64,000 nt of DNA, taken from positions 2,759,501-2,823,500 of the forward strand of contig NZ_CP081966.1 of NCBI RefSeq assembly GCF_019823065.1. The letters are read 5' to 3'. This DNA is from Pseudomonas mosselii (GTDB lineage Bacteria > Pseudomonadota > Gammaproteobacteria > Pseudomonadales > Pseudomonadaceae). Positions 35,631-44,990 of the stretch are shown in pieces; position 1 is the stretch's first letter, and each line of letters starts with the position of its first letter. The notes beneath the pieces are model-generated. The model made no database searches. It saw only the letters and a program-made list of their open reading frames with translations, and was not told the origin of the DNA. A program made the position numbers and the translations under genes.

Positions 35631-36377
35631 ATGGACAAGGTTATCGTCATCACCGGCGCCAGCCGAGGCATCGGCGCCGCCACCGCGTTGCTGGCGGCGC
35701 AACAGGGTTACCGAATCTGCATCAACTATCACGCTGACGACCAGGCCGCACAGGCGATGCTGGCGCAGGTCCGTGCGCTGGGCGCCGAGGCGATCGCCGT
35801 GCGTGCCGACGCCAGCGTCGAGGATGAGGTGGTGCGATTGTTCCAGTGCGTCGATCAGGAGCTCGGGCCGGTTACCGCCCTGGTCAACAATGCCGGCACC
35901 ATTGGCCAGCAGAGCCGTGTCGAGGACATGTCCGAGTTCCGCCTGCTCAAGGTGATGAAGACCAACGTGATCGGCCCGATCCTGTGCGCCAAGCACGCCT
36001 TGCTGCGCATGACTCGCCGCCATGGTGGGCAGGGCGGGGCGATCGTCAACGTCTCGTCGATGGCCGCGCGACTGGGCTCGCCCAACGAGTACGTCGACTA
36101 TGCCGCTTCCAAGGGAGCCCTGGATACCTTTACGGTGGGCCTGGCCAGGGAAGTGGCTGGCGAGGGCGTGCGGGTCAATGGTGTGCGGCCGGGTTACATC
36201 CACACCGGCTTCCATGCCCTTAGCGGCGATCCGGAGCGCGTAAGCAAGCTTGAGCCAGGCCTGCCGATGGGACGCGGCGGCCAACCTGAAGAGGTGGCGG
36301 AGGCGATCCTTTGGCTGTTGTCGGAAAAGGCGTCGTACGCGACCGGCACCTTCATTGATCTGAGTGGCGGGCGCTAG
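35631..36377 (+). CDS. Short-chain dehydrogenase/reductase
   Basis: The 248-residue classical SDR has all key motifs: ITGASRGIGAA (cofactor binding, residues 7-17), NNAG near residue 87, catalytic Ser in VNVSSMAARLG, and YxxxK as YAASK near residue 155. The pattern resembles glucose-1-dehydrogenase/FabG-like proteins. It is 84 bp after emrB and may be read through from it. The TAG stop codon lies inside the CTAG at the left end of a palindromic element (36374-36539). Confidence 0.9.
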   Translation: MDKVIVITGASRGIGAATALLAAQQGYRICINYHADDQAAQAMLAQVRALGAEAIAVRADASVEDEVVRLFQCVDQELGPVTALVNNAGTIGQQSRVEDMSEFRLLKVMKTNVIGPILCAKHALLRMTRRHGGQGGAIVNVSSMAARLGSPNEYVDYAASKGALDTFTVGLAREVAGEGVRVNGVRPGYIHTGFHALSGDPERVSKLEPGLPMGRGGQPEEVAEAILWLLSEKASYATGTFIDLSGGR

Positions 36378-36539
36378 TGTCCTGTCTCGGAAATACGTTC
36401 TCTTTTGGCGAGTGGCCTGGGTGTTCGGGCAAGGCGCCGCGACGAGTCATAGCAGGGCTGTGGCGAGGCGTGGCAACGCCGGCCGGGCGGCCAAGACGCC
36501 GTCAAAAGTGAACAGCCTATTTCCGAGACACGACACTAG
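36374..36539. mobile_element. MITE-like palindromic element between convergent genes
   Basis: The ends are inverted repeats of about 35 bp: left AGTGTCCTGTCTCGGAAATA then TCTTTTGGCG; right, read inward, AGTGTCGTGTCTCGGAAATA then ACTTTTGACG. CTAG is present at both extremities and could be a target duplication. The central part is GC-rich and non-coding. The SDR stop (36375-36377) and the histidine-kinase stop (36536-36538) both come from the CTAG at its ends. The element may also act as a bidirectional terminator. Confidence 0.7.
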
Positions 36540-38665
36540 TGGTATTCGCGCAGCAACAGATCAACCTGATCCACCAGCTTCTCGAGATCAAAAGGCTTGG
36601 TCAGTACGCGGGTTCTTTGCGGTAGGGGGCCATCCTCGAGCACCGCATTGGCATCGTAGCCGGTGATGAACAGCACCGGCAGCGAAGGGTGGCGCTGGCG
36701 CATGGCCTGGGCGACCTGGCGGCCATTCATGCCACAGGGCAGGCCAATGTCGGTGATCAGCAGGTCGAACGTCTGGTCTGCCTCGAGCGCAGCCGGGCCG
36801 GTGGCGTAGCCTTCGACCTCGTGCCCCAGCTCCTCGAGCACTTCGGCGATCACCAGGCGTAACGCGTCCTGGTCCTCGACCAGCAGTACCCGCCTTCCGG
36901 GGCTGCGAGTCGACAGCGGTGACGCAGCTTTTGCAGGCGCAAGCTGGGCAACGGTGTCATGCCTGGGCAGATACAGGTGGATGCAGGTACCTTCACCTGG
37001 CGGGGAGCTGATCTGCAGTTGTCCACCTGACTGACGGACAAAACCATAGACCATGGACAGGCCAAGCCCGGTGCTTTGTCCAATAGGTTTGGTGGTGAAG
37101 AAGGGTTCGAGCGCGCGATCGATCACCTCCGGTGGCATTCCCCGTCCCGTGTCGTTGACGCTCAAGCGCAGGTAGGGGCCGGGAAGAAGATCCAGTGACT
37201 GGGCGGTTTCCTGCGTCACCTCCAGCGCGACGCAGCGGATGCTGATGCGACCGCCAGCAGGCATGGCGTCCCGAGCATTGATGCACAGGTTGAGCAGGGC
37301 GCTTTCCAGTTGCGGTGGATCGATGAATACCGTGCCGCTTTCCTGCTCGAAATCACTGTGCACCGCGATGGCCGGGCCTACGCTGCGGCTGATCAGGTCT
37401 TCCATGCCTTCCACCAGCGTGCTCAGGCGAGTCGCCTGGGGCAGCAAGGTCTGGCGGCGGGAAAATGCCAGCAGGCGCTGTACCAGCGTGGCAGCTCGTT
37501 GCGCGGACTCACAGGCGCTGTTCAACAATGGGGGGACTTCGGCGTAGCGGGCCTTCTGCAGCCGTTGACGCATCAACTCCTGGGCGCCGAGTATGCTGCC
37601 GAGCAAGTTGTTGAAGTCGTGGGCGATGCCGCCGGTGAGCTGGCCTACGGCTTCCATTTTCTGTACCTGGCGCAGTGCTTCCTCGGTCTCGAGCAGGCGC
37701 TTCTGCTCGCTGACCTGGCGGGTGATGTCGTAGGCGAACAGGTAGGCGCCGACGATCTCGCCGGTGCTGTCACGCAAGGGCGTGAAGCGCAGCTCGAAAT
37801 GACGCCTGTCCCCGCGGCGTCCGTATTCGATCGCCTCGGTATAGCTTTCCCCGGACAGTGCCCTGCGCCAGCGTGTCACCGATCGTTCGCGCTCCTCGGG
37901 GAATCCGTCCAGGCGTTCCAGCAGACTGTCGCCAGCCTTGATCCTGCGGCCGAACAGATAGTCGAAATCCTCGACCGCGCGGGCGTTGACCGCGAGAAAA
38001 CGCAGCGAGGTGTCGACCACCTGCACCTGGGCGACACTGTGCTCGACCAGCTCGGCGAGCAGGCTGCGCTCAGCCAGTGCGGTGGTGACTCGCTGTTCGA
38101 GGTGGTCGTTGAGTTGTTGCAGCGCGGTTTCGGCGCGACGTCGTTCGGTGACATCCTTGAACAGCACGGCTACCTGGCGCTTGTCGGCAGGTTCGATACG
38201 GAACGTGGTGACCGACAGCACCCGCCCGGTGGCTACCAGTTCCTGTTCGAACTGCAAGGGCTCACCGGTGCGTAGTACCTGGCCATAGCGGGCCACCCAG
38301 TCGTCGGCTTCGTCTGGCACCATCTCCCGCAGTTTCTGTCCGACAACATTGGGAATCCCGGCATGGCGGGCGTAGGCGGCGTTGGCGAGGACATGGACGT
38401 AGTCGCTCAGCGGACCGTGGGGACCGTCGAAGAATTCGATGACGCAGAAGCCTTCGTCCATCGTGTCGAAGAGAAAACGAAACAGGTCCGGATCATGCCA
38501 GGGTGGGGTGGCCAGTTCGGCCTCCAGCAAGCTGTTGCGCTGGCGTAGGCGTTCAACTTCCAGGCGCAGGGACTGTAGTTCGCGCGAGGGCATTCGGGCA
38601 TCCGTCGAGGTGGAGTCAGCTACGCTAATCGCCTGCAGGTGTGCCTGTCCAGTCACACCGCTCAA
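36536..38665 (-). CDS. PAS-PAS hybrid histidine kinase with C-terminal receiver
   Basis: The 709-residue soluble sensor starts with a short coiled coil (about 28-50), followed by two PAS domains (about 60-175 and 200-310), a HisKA domain with [16 protein letters not shown] (phospho-acceptor His), HATPase ([24 protein letters not shown]) and a receiver domain whose phospho-acceptor Asp lies in LLITDIGLP. No TM helix is seen, so it senses a cytoplasmic signal. It is a paralogue of the kinase encoded 4 bp upstream, and no separate response regulator is adjacent. An internal ATG at 38593 is an alternative start. Confidence 0.9.
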   Translation of the reverse strand: MSGVTGQAHLQAISVADSTSTDARMPSRELQSLRLEVERLRQRNSLLEAELATPPWHDPDLFRFLFDTMDEGFCVIEFFDGPHGPLSDYVHVLANAAYARHAGIPNVVGQKLREMVPDEADDWVARYGQVLRTGEPLQFEQELVATGRVLSVTTFRIEPADKRQVAVLFKDVTERRRAETALQQLNDHLEQRVTTALAERSLLAELVEHSVAQVQVVDTSLRFLAVNARAVEDFDYLFGRRIKAGDSLLERLDGFPEERERSVTRWRRALSGESYTEAIEYGRRGDRRHFELRFTPLRDSTGEIVGAYLFAYDITRQVSEQKRLLETEEALRQVQKMEAVGQLTGGIAHDFNNLLGSILGAQELMRQRLQKARYAEVPPLLNSACESAQRAATLVQRLLAFSRRQTLLPQATRLSTLVEGMEDLISRSVGPAIAVHSDFEQESGTVFIDPPQLESALLNLCINARDAMPAGGRISIRCVALEVTQETAQSLDLLPGPYLRLSVNDTGRGMPPEVIDRALEPFFTTKPIGQSTGLGLSMVYGFVRQSGGQLQISSPPGEGTCIHLYLPRHDTVAQLAPAKAASPLSTRSPGRRVLLVEDQDALRLVIAEVLEELGHEVEGYATGPAALEADQTFDLLITDIGLPCGMNGRQVAQAMRQRHPSLPVLFITGYDANAVLEDGPLPQRTRVLTKPFDLEKLVDQVDLLLREYH

Positions 38666-38669
38666 GGAT

Positions 38670-40724
38670 CTACGCGGGCTTGCTTCGCGCGGCGATCAGC
38701 AGCTCCTCCACTTTGGCGGTCAGTCGTGTCAGTTCGAAGGGTTTGTGCAGCAGGGCGATTGGCGGCGAGCCTGATATCCGACTGTTGTCGATGGCGCCGT
38801 CGTAACCGGTGATGAACAGGGCAGGTACATGCTCATCGATGGCCCAGCAGGCATTGGCGACCTGGTAGCCATCGAGATCTCCCGGCAGCCCGATATCCAC
38901 CACCAGCATGTCTGGCCGAATACCTTCGGCCAGGGCGTGCAGGACCGTATGGCCGTCCTCGTAGTCCTGCACCTGGAAACCGTGTTCCTCCAGGACTTCC
39001 CGCATCACCAGGCGCAACGTCGTTTGATCCTCCACCAGCAGAATGAGCGACTGTCCAGTGCTCGAGGGTTTGATCATCTGCTCTGTGTCATCGGCCTGAG
39101 GCGTTGAGCCTGGCAGCCCGCGTGGCAGATACAGGTGAATACAGGTACCGTGTCCCGGTGCGCTGTCGATGCTCAGTTGGCCGGCCGACTGGCGTACGAA
39201 GCCGTAGGCCATGGACAGGCCCAACCCGGTGCCTTGCCCCAGGGGCTTGGTGGTGAAAAAAGGTTCGGCGGCACGCGCGCTGATTTCCTGGGGCATGCCG
39301 CAGCCGTTATCCTCGACCTGTATATGCAGATACTGCCCTGCGGGAAGTTGAAGACTTGCTGCTTGCGCTGCATCCATCTGGCAATTGGCACTGCTGATGC
39401 GCAAGGTGCCACCCTGTGTCATGGCGTCCCGCGCGTTGATGCACAAATTGAGCAGGGTGCTTTCCAGCTGTGATGGATCGACGCAGACCAGCCATTGGCC
39501 GGCGAGCGTGGCATCGACGTACTCGATATGTCTGTCGAGGGAGCTGTGGATCAGGTCGTGCATGTCGGCCACCAGGTGGTGTGCATCCACCGGCTGAGGC
39601 ACCAGCGCCTGCTGGCGGGCGAAAGCCAGCAGGCGCTGGACCAGGGCAGTGGCGCGCGAGGTGTTCTGCCGGGCAATGCCGAGCATGTGCCTGCTGTCCT
39701 GCTGACGGCCCTGCGTCATACGCTTGTCTGCCAGCTCCAGCGCGCCGACGATGCCGCCGAGCAGGTTGTTGAAGTCATGGGCAATGCCACCGGTCAATTG
39801 GCCGATGGCTTCCATTTTCTGTGATTGGCGAAGGGCCTCCTCGGCCTGGCTCAGGCGCTCCTGCTCCAGCACGCGACTGGTGATGTCGTAGGCGAACAGA
39901 TAACCCCCACATATCTGGCCTTCGGCATCGCGCAACGGGTTGTAGCGCATTTCGTAGTGGCGCGGGGCATCGGGCGGGCCGATGCTGACCATTTCGATGA
40001 ATGACTCGCCGGCGATCACCCGCGGCCAGAGCGGTTGAAACTTTTCCATGATCTGCGGTTGGCCGGCCAGGATCTCCCGGACATGGTCGCCAACCTTGGG
40101 TGAAATGCCATGCAGCCGCTCGAAGGTTTCCCGGGCCGTGCGGTTAATCGCCACCAGGCGCAGACTACAGTCTGCGGCAAACACGTTGGCCAGGCTGTGG
40201 TCCACCAGTTCGCCGAGCAATCTGCTGTTGGTTTCGGCCCTGTCCATGCGCTTCTCCGCCTGCTCGTACAGAAGGTCTCGTGCCTGTTGGCTGGCAGGGA
40301 CCCCGGTAAACAGCACGGCCACGCGCCTGTCACTGGCCCGGCCCAGGCGATGGGCCGAGATGGAGAGCAGACGGTCGCTGATCTTCAGGCGTTGCTCGAA
40401 ATGTGTCGACTGCCCGGTGCGCAGTACCTCGGCGAAACGGGGCACCCAGGCGTCGGCTTCGTCGGGGATGAGCTCGCGCACCGTCTGTCCCATCTGCTTG
40501 TCGTGGCCGGTGTGGCGCAGGCAGGCGTCGTTGCTGAGGATATAGCGGTAATCGCTCAGCGGTCCGTGGGGGCCATCGAGCAGTTCCAGCACACAGAACC
40601 CTTCGGCCATGTGTGTACTTAGCATCGCGAAACAGGCTCGTTCGAGATCGTGCCTGGCGAGCTGTGCCTCAAGCTCGCCGATGCGGGCCAGCAGCTGCTC
40701 GGGTGATGCTGGATAGTCTGGCAT
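38670..40724 (-). CDS. PAS-PAS hybrid histidine kinase, paralogue of the downstream kinase
   Basis: The 684-residue protein has the same domain order as its neighbour: PAS (about 30-135), PAS (about 165-280), HisKA with [16 protein letters not shown], HATPase (EDNGCGMPQE, TKPLGQGTGLGLSM) and a receiver with Asp in LVVDIGLPGDLDG. Both begin with a segment of the form [17 protein letters not shown] or [17 protein letters not shown]. The genes are 4 bp apart and co-transcribed. Tandem duplication followed by divergence is the simplest history. The signal is unknown. Confidence 0.9.
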   Translation of the reverse strand: MPDYPASPEQLLARIGELEAQLARHDLERACFAMLSTHMAEGFCVLELLDGPHGPLSDYRYILSNDACLRHTGHDKQMGQTVRELIPDEADAWVPRFAEVLRTGQSTHFEQRLKISDRLLSISAHRLGRASDRRVAVLFTGVPASQQARDLLYEQAEKRMDRAETNSRLLGELVDHSLANVFAADCSLRLVAINRTARETFERLHGISPKVGDHVREILAGQPQIMEKFQPLWPRVIAGESFIEMVSIGPPDAPRHYEMRYNPLRDAEGQICGGYLFAYDITSRVLEQERLSQAEEALRQSQKMEAIGQLTGGIAHDFNNLLGGIVGALELADKRMTQGRQQDSRHMLGIARQNTSRATALVQRLLAFARQQALVPQPVDAHHLVADMHDLIHSSLDRHIEYVDATLAGQWLVCVDPSQLESTLLNLCINARDAMTQGGTLRISSANCQMDAAQAASLQLPAGQYLHIQVEDNGCGMPQEISARAAEPFFTTKPLGQGTGLGLSMAYGFVRQSAGQLSIDSAPGHGTCIHLYLPRGLPGSTPQADDTEQMIKPSSTGQSLILLVEDQTTLRLVMREVLEEHGFQVQDYEDGHTVLHALAEGIRPDMLVVDIGLPGDLDGYQVANACWAIDEHVPALFITGYDGAIDNSRISGSPPIALLHKPFELTRLTAKVEELLIAARSKPA

Positions 40725-40789
40725 GGGCGGGATCCAGGCAAAGTGCTGCGAAACTATAGCCGTTCAACCTGGCTACCGCCATTGCTGGA

Positions 40790-42199
40790 CTAGAACGACC
40801 GCACGATCCGCCCCAAGGTCTCCATGGCCTGTTCCGCGCCATCGCCCCACGGGCTGCCGTAGTTCAGGCGGATGCAGTTGCCGAAGCGTCGGGTCGGCGA
40901 GAAGATCGGCCCCGGCGCGATGCTGATGCCCTGGGCCAGGGCCATATGGAACAGCTTCAGGGCGTCCATCTGCTCGGGCAGCTCCAGCCACAGGAAATAG
41001 CCCCCAGACGGCTGGCTGACCCGGGTCTGCGCCGGAAAATGGCGGGCGATGGCGGCCAGCATGTTGGCCTGCTGACCTTCCAGGGCGTAGCGCAGCTTGC
41101 GTAGGTGGCGATCGTAGCCGCCGTGCTGCAGGTAGTCGGCAATCGCCGCCTGGGCCGGCATCGAGGCGCACAGCGAGGTCATCAGCTTGAGCCGCTCGAT
41201 CTTCTGCGCAAAGCGTCCGGCCGCCACCCAGCCGATCCGGTAGCCCGGCGCCAGGCTCTTGGCGAACGAGCCGCAGTGCATCACCAGGCCCTCGGTATCG
41301 AAGGCCTTGGCCGGCTTCGGCGCTTGCTGCGAGTAGTACAGCTCGGCGTAGACGTCGTCCTCGATCAGCGGCACCTGGTGGCGACGCAGCAGCTCGACCA
41401 GTTCCTGCTTCTTGGCCTCCGGCATGCTGGCGCCCACCGGGTTCTGGAAGTTGGTCATGCACCACACGGCTTTGACCGGGTGTTTCTCCAGGGTCTGGGC
41501 CAGCACGCCGAGGTCCATGCCCTCGCGCGGGTGCACCGGGATTTCCACCGCCTTGAGCTTGAGGCGTTCGAGTACCTGCAGGCAGGCATAGAAGGCCGGT
41601 GCCTCGATGGCCACCAGGTCGCCGGGTTGGGTGACGGCCTGCAGGCACAGGTTCAGCGCTTCCAGGGCGCCGTTGGTGATCAGCAGTTCCTCCATCGGCA
41701 GCATCAACCCGGCGACCATGTAGCGCAGGGCGATCTGCCGGCGCAGTTGCGGGTTGCCCGGCGACAGGTCGGTGACCACCATGCGCGGGTCCATGGCCCG
41801 GCTGGCGCTGGCCAGCGATCGCGACAGGCGTTGCAGGGGGAACAGGGTCGGGCTGGGAAAGGCCGAGCCGAATGGCACGGTGTGCGGATCCTTGATCGAG
41901 TCGAGGATCGAGAACACCAGGCCGCTGACATCGACATCGGTGGACTCGCTGGCCGGCGCCTGGGGCTGTGGCTCGCTGAACGGGCGCGGCGCATGGGCAT
42001 TGACGAAGTAGCCCGAGCGCGGCCGGGCGCGGATCAGGCCGCGCCGCTCCAGCAGGTAGTAGGCCTGGAACACCGTGGACGGGCTGACCCCGTGGGTCTG
42101 GCTGGCGTAACGCACCGAAGGTACCCGCTGACCGGGGCCAAGCACCCCGGAGCGGATCAATTCGGCAATGTCATCGGCAAATCGTTCGTAGCGTTTCAT
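40790..42199 (-). CDS. MocR-type GntR/aminotransferase regulator
   Basis: The 469-residue protein has an N-terminal GntR winged helix (IAELIRSGVLGPGQRVPSVRYAS, GVSPSTVFQAYYLLERRGLI) joined to a class-I aminotransferase-like domain. A PLP lysine is present in HCGSFAKSLAPGYRIGW, so it probably binds PLP and an amino acid as effector. The start at 42199 (MKRYERF) matches the usual MocR N-terminus; a TTG six codons earlier is possible. It faces the convergent ends of no gene it obviously controls. Its targets cannot be named from this sequence. Confidence 0.88.
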   Translation of the reverse strand: MKRYERFADDIAELIRSGVLGPGQRVPSVRYASQTHGVSPSTVFQAYYLLERRGLIRARPRSGYFVNAHAPRPFSEPQPQAPASESTDVDVSGLVFSILDSIKDPHTVPFGSAFPSPTLFPLQRLSRSLASASRAMDPRMVVTDLSPGNPQLRRQIALRYMVAGLMLPMEELLITNGALEALNLCLQAVTQPGDLVAIEAPAFYACLQVLERLKLKAVEIPVHPREGMDLGVLAQTLEKHPVKAVWCMTNFQNPVGASMPEAKKQELVELLRRHQVPLIEDDVYAELYYSQQAPKPAKAFDTEGLVMHCGSFAKSLAPGYRIGWVAAGRFAQKIERLKLMTSLCASMPAQAAIADYLQHGGYDRHLRKLRYALEGQQANMLAAIARHFPAQTRVSQPSGGYFLWLELPEQMDALKLFHMALAQGISIAPGPIFSPTRRFGNCIRLNYGSPWGDGAEQAMETLGRIVRSF

Positions 42200-42238
42200 T
42201 AGGGTCTGGGCAGGCAAGGTGGTGGTCAGTGTAGGGGA

Positions 42239-43645
42239 TCAGCGATTCATCGGCGCGACGAAACGGCTGTGCGCGGTGCTGCGGATGCCGGGCTGGTCGC
42301 TGTCCTGGATCTCGAATGCCAGCTCCTGGGAGCTGCTGCTCGGGCGATCGGCTAGCATCGCCACCGACACCGGCAGCTCGCTCATCTCGCCGGCGGCGAG
42401 GGTGAACTCGGTACGCCCGTGCAGCTCGAAGCCGTCGGCGTCCACCAGGCGCAGGCGATAGTGCTGCGGTTCCTGGGTCTTGTTGATGATCTTGAGCAGG
42501 TAGATGTTCTCGATCTGGCCCAGAGCGTTCTCGCGGAACAGGCCGCGGTCCTTGATCACGTCCATCGATACCATCGGGCGCATCTGCAGGGCGACCACCA
42601 GTGCGCCGATCATCACTGTCAGCGCGGCGGCGTAGCCCAGCAGGCGAGGGCGCATCCAGTGGGTCTTGCCGCCTTGCAGGTTGTGCTCTGACTTGTAGCC
42701 AATCAGGCCACGGGCATAGTTCATCTTGTCCATCACCCCGTCGCAGGCGTCGATGCAGGCGGCGCAGCCGATGCAGGCCATCTGCAGGCCCTCGCGAATA
42801 TCGATGCCGGTAGGGCAGACCTGCACGCACAGGGTGCAGTCGATGCAGTCGCCCAGGCCCTGGCTGCGCGGGTCGCTGCCTTTCTTGCGCGGGCCACGGG
42901 CTTCGCCGCGGCTGGGATCGTAGGCCACCGCCAGGGTGTCCTTGTCGAACATCACGCTCTGGAACCGCGCATAGGGGCACATGTGCATGCACACGGCCTC
43001 GCGCAGCCAGCCGGCATTGAGGTAGGTGGCGCCGGTGAAGAACAGGATCCAGAACAGCGCCACGCCGCCCAGCTCGAAGCTGAACAGCTCGGCGGCCAGC
43101 GGGCGGATCGGGGTGAAGTAGCCGACGAAAGTCAGCCCGGTGAGTAGGCCGATGGCCAGCCACAGGCCATGCTTGAGGCCGCGCCGGGCGATTTTCTCGA
43201 CGCCCCAGGGCGCGGCGGCCAGCTTGATGCGCTGGTTGCGGTCGCCTTCGGCGATCTTCTCGCACCACATGAACAGCCAGGTCCAGGTGCTCTGCGGGCA
43301 GCTGTACCCGCACCAGACGCGGCCGGCAAACACGGTGATGGCGAACAGGCCGAAGGCACAGATGATCAGCAGCGCCGAGAGCAGGATGAAATCCTGCGGC
43401 CAGAAGGTTGCGCCGAAGATGTGGAATTTGCTTTCGGCCAGGTCCCATAGCACAGCCTGGCGGTCGCCCCACTGCAACCAGGCGGTGCCGAAGAACAGCG
43501 CGAACAGCAACCCGGCAAAGGCGATCCGCAGGTTGCGGTAGAAGCCGGTGAAGCTGCGGGTGTGGATGCCACCGGCCACCTGGCTTTTGCTCTTGTTGAC
43601 GGCGGGGGCAATTTCGATGACTCGGAAGGGGATTCTATCGCTCAT
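42239..43645 (-). CDS. ccoG: Cytochrome c oxidase accessory protein CcoG (RdxA/FixG)
   Basis: The 468-residue membrane ferredoxin has about five TM helices and two [4Fe-4S] motifs, CIDCTLCVQVCPTGID and CIGCAACIDACDG. It also has the membrane-side GRVWCGYSCPQSTW and CMHMCPYARFQ, and a C-terminal Ig-like periplasmic domain (about 360-468). It takes part in copper delivery or reduction during cbb3 oxidase assembly. No ccoNOPQ or ccoI genes are next to it here, so this is a stand-alone copy. The start at 43645 gives the standard N-terminus. Confidence 0.93.
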   Translation of the reverse strand: MSDRIPFRVIEIAPAVNKSKSQVAGGIHTRSFTGFYRNLRIAFAGLLFALFFGTAWLQWGDRQAVLWDLAESKFHIFGATFWPQDFILLSALLIICAFGLFAITVFAGRVWCGYSCPQSTWTWLFMWCEKIAEGDRNQRIKLAAAPWGVEKIARRGLKHGLWLAIGLLTGLTFVGYFTPIRPLAAELFSFELGGVALFWILFFTGATYLNAGWLREAVCMHMCPYARFQSVMFDKDTLAVAYDPSRGEARGPRKKGSDPRSQGLGDCIDCTLCVQVCPTGIDIREGLQMACIGCAACIDACDGVMDKMNYARGLIGYKSEHNLQGGKTHWMRPRLLGYAAALTVMIGALVVALQMRPMVSMDVIKDRGLFRENALGQIENIYLLKIINKTQEPQHYRLRLVDADGFELHGRTEFTLAAGEMSELPVSVAMLADRPSSSSQELAFEIQDSDQPGIRSTAHSRFVAPMNR

Positions 43646-43914
43646 GGTTCATCGCTCATCAGGCCTCGATCAGGCCATGGCACTATGGCCCCCGATCTGT
43701 TTTCAGCACAGGCCCAGGTATTGAGATAAAAACCATATCAGATGAGTGCCCTATCTGCTTAGGCCCCGGCTTTCAACGCCTTGAGCGCTTGGTTGCAGAT
43801 GCCTGCGGCTATCCACCGCACCTCTGCCAGCGTATGAGGAGTTCCGTTAGGCCAAGCGCAACGCACGCGGCGCGTGTGCTGCGGTCTTCTGTAGAAGACA
43901 CCGGGAGGCTACCG

Positions 43915-44451
43915 ATGGACGCATTCTGGCATTCGATCCTTGAGGCTTTGCACAGCGAATTCGCCGATGTCACCGACGAGCGCGAGGTTGCCCGTATCTT
44001 GATTCGCTTGTTGATGGCGGCTTTGCTGGGGGCGGTGCTGGGCTTCGAGCGCGAGAGCAAGGGCAAGGCGGCGGGGGTGCGCACGCACATGCTGGTTTCG
44101 ATGGGCGCGGCGTTGTTCGTGCTGGCGCCAAGCATGGCCGGCGCCGACGAGCAGGCGTTGAGCCGGGTGATCCAGGGCATCGTCGCCGGCATAGGCTTTC
44201 TCGGGGCGGGCACGATTCTCAAGGGCAACAGCCAGGATGCCAGCCACGTCAAGGGCCTGACCACCGCTGCCGGACTGTGGATGACCGCGGCTATCGGTAC
44301 CGCCGCAGGCATGGGACGCGAGGCCACGGCACTGGTGAGCACCGTGATGGCGCTGCTGGTGCTGGCCAGCATGCCGCTGCTGGTGGACAAGGTCGAGGGC
44401 GAGGTACGGGAGAAGAAGGGCGGTGAGAACGAGGAGGGCAGGAAGCACTGA
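43915..44451 (+). CDS. MgtC/SapB-family membrane protein
   Basis: The 178-residue protein has four to five TM segments with the MgtC signature: LLGAVLGFERESKGKAAGVRTHMLVSMGAALF, then GIVAGIGFLGAGTILK and VKGLTTAAGLWMTAAIG. MgtC proteins affect Mg2+ homeostasis and phosphate or ATP-synthase control in some bacteria. The C-terminal tail is highly charged (VREKKGGENEEGRKH). The start at 43915 follows GGGAGG. It is convergent with the CrcY sRNA; the terminal hairpin overlaps its stop codon. Confidence 0.88.
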   Translation: MDAFWHSILEALHSEFADVTDEREVARILIRLLMAALLGAVLGFERESKGKAAGVRTHMLVSMGAALFVLAPSMAGADEQALSRVIQGIVAGIGFLGAGTILKGNSQDASHVKGLTTAAGLWMTAAIGTAAGMGREATALVSTVMALLVLASMPLLVDKVEGEVREKKGGENEEGRKH

Positions 44452-44471
44452 GGGGAGCCGAAGCTCCCCTC
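44450..44471. terminator. Bidirectional hairpin ending mgtC-like gene and crcY
   Basis: A perfect 9-bp stem GAGGGGAGC / GCTCCCCTC with a CGAA (TTCG on the minus strand) tetraloop overlaps the stop codon of the mgtC-like gene. Neither side has a long T-run, so its strength is uncertain. Confidence 0.6.
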
Positions 44472-44810
44472 ATAAGCGTTGTTGCCTGCTCTTTTCTTAT
44501 TATTGGAGACGAGCCTATTGTTGTTTTTGTCGGCGGTTGTCTCTGCATTGCGGGGCCCCCAACCGGGGCCAAGAGCAAACGTATTTTTTTGAGCGCTGAC
44601 TTGCGTTCATCCAACGTGATCCAACCTTGACTGCCGCTACCTTGGAGGTAGTTTTATTGTTCTGTGTCAGGCTGCGGGGGCGGCCCCCTGGAAAGCACGT
44701 CGACTCCAAAAAAATCTGCTTGCTACGCCTCTGCCGTGTTGTTCTTGTTATGTCAGAGCCGTTTACTGTTGTTTTTATTGGGTATCGCGTTTTTTTGTTC
44801 TTGTTATGCC
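44450..44810 (-). ncRNA. crcY: CrcY-like sRNA that sequesters Hfq/Crc
   Basis: The minus strand between the mgtC-like gene and mvaB carries at least five A-rich CA motifs of the kind that bind Hfq/Crc: CATAACAAGAACAAA (44794-44808), AATAAAAACAACAG (44766-44779), CATAACAAGAACAACA (44737-44752), AGAACAATAAAACTA (44649-44663) and CAAAAACAACAATAGG (44514-44529), with a sixth weaker one near 44490-44506. There is a sigma-54 promoter just upstream and a stem-loop at the end. From memory, P. putida crcY lies between an mvaB gene and an mgtC-type gene (PP_3540/PP_3541), the same context. The sRNA relieves catabolite repression when made under CbrA/CbrB control. The 5' end is inferred from the promoter. 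Confidence 0.85.
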
Positions 44811-44819
44811 AAAAGATAT

Positions 44820-44836
44820 AGCAGATGGCGTGCCAA
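44820..44836 (-). promoter_or_regulatory. Sigma-54 promoter of crcY
   Basis: The minus strand reads TTGGCACGCCATCTGCTA, with GG and GC separated by exactly 10 bases, the invariant -24/-12 arrangement. This predicts a start near 44810. Further upstream (44890-44985) the minus strand has TGTTACCG and CGGGTAACA, an inverted pair that could be an activator (CbrB) site; that part is conjecture. Confidence 0.8.
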
Positions 44837-44990
44837 CTTTTAAAAGTCCTTAAAATTCAATGGTTTAATGGATTTCCCTCAAAAGGTGGCACGTGAAATT
44901 CTGTCGAATTGTTTCCCTGTTACCCGATTTTTTTCTGGCAAGCGTGTAGGCGGTAACACTCCGCCCACATCTGTGTGACACGCGTATGAC

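Noticed and set aside
44515..44821. Two 64-codon open frames between mgtC-like gene and mvaB
   Set aside because: They overlap the CrcY sRNA features on the opposite and same strand and have no ribosome sites or protein-like composition.
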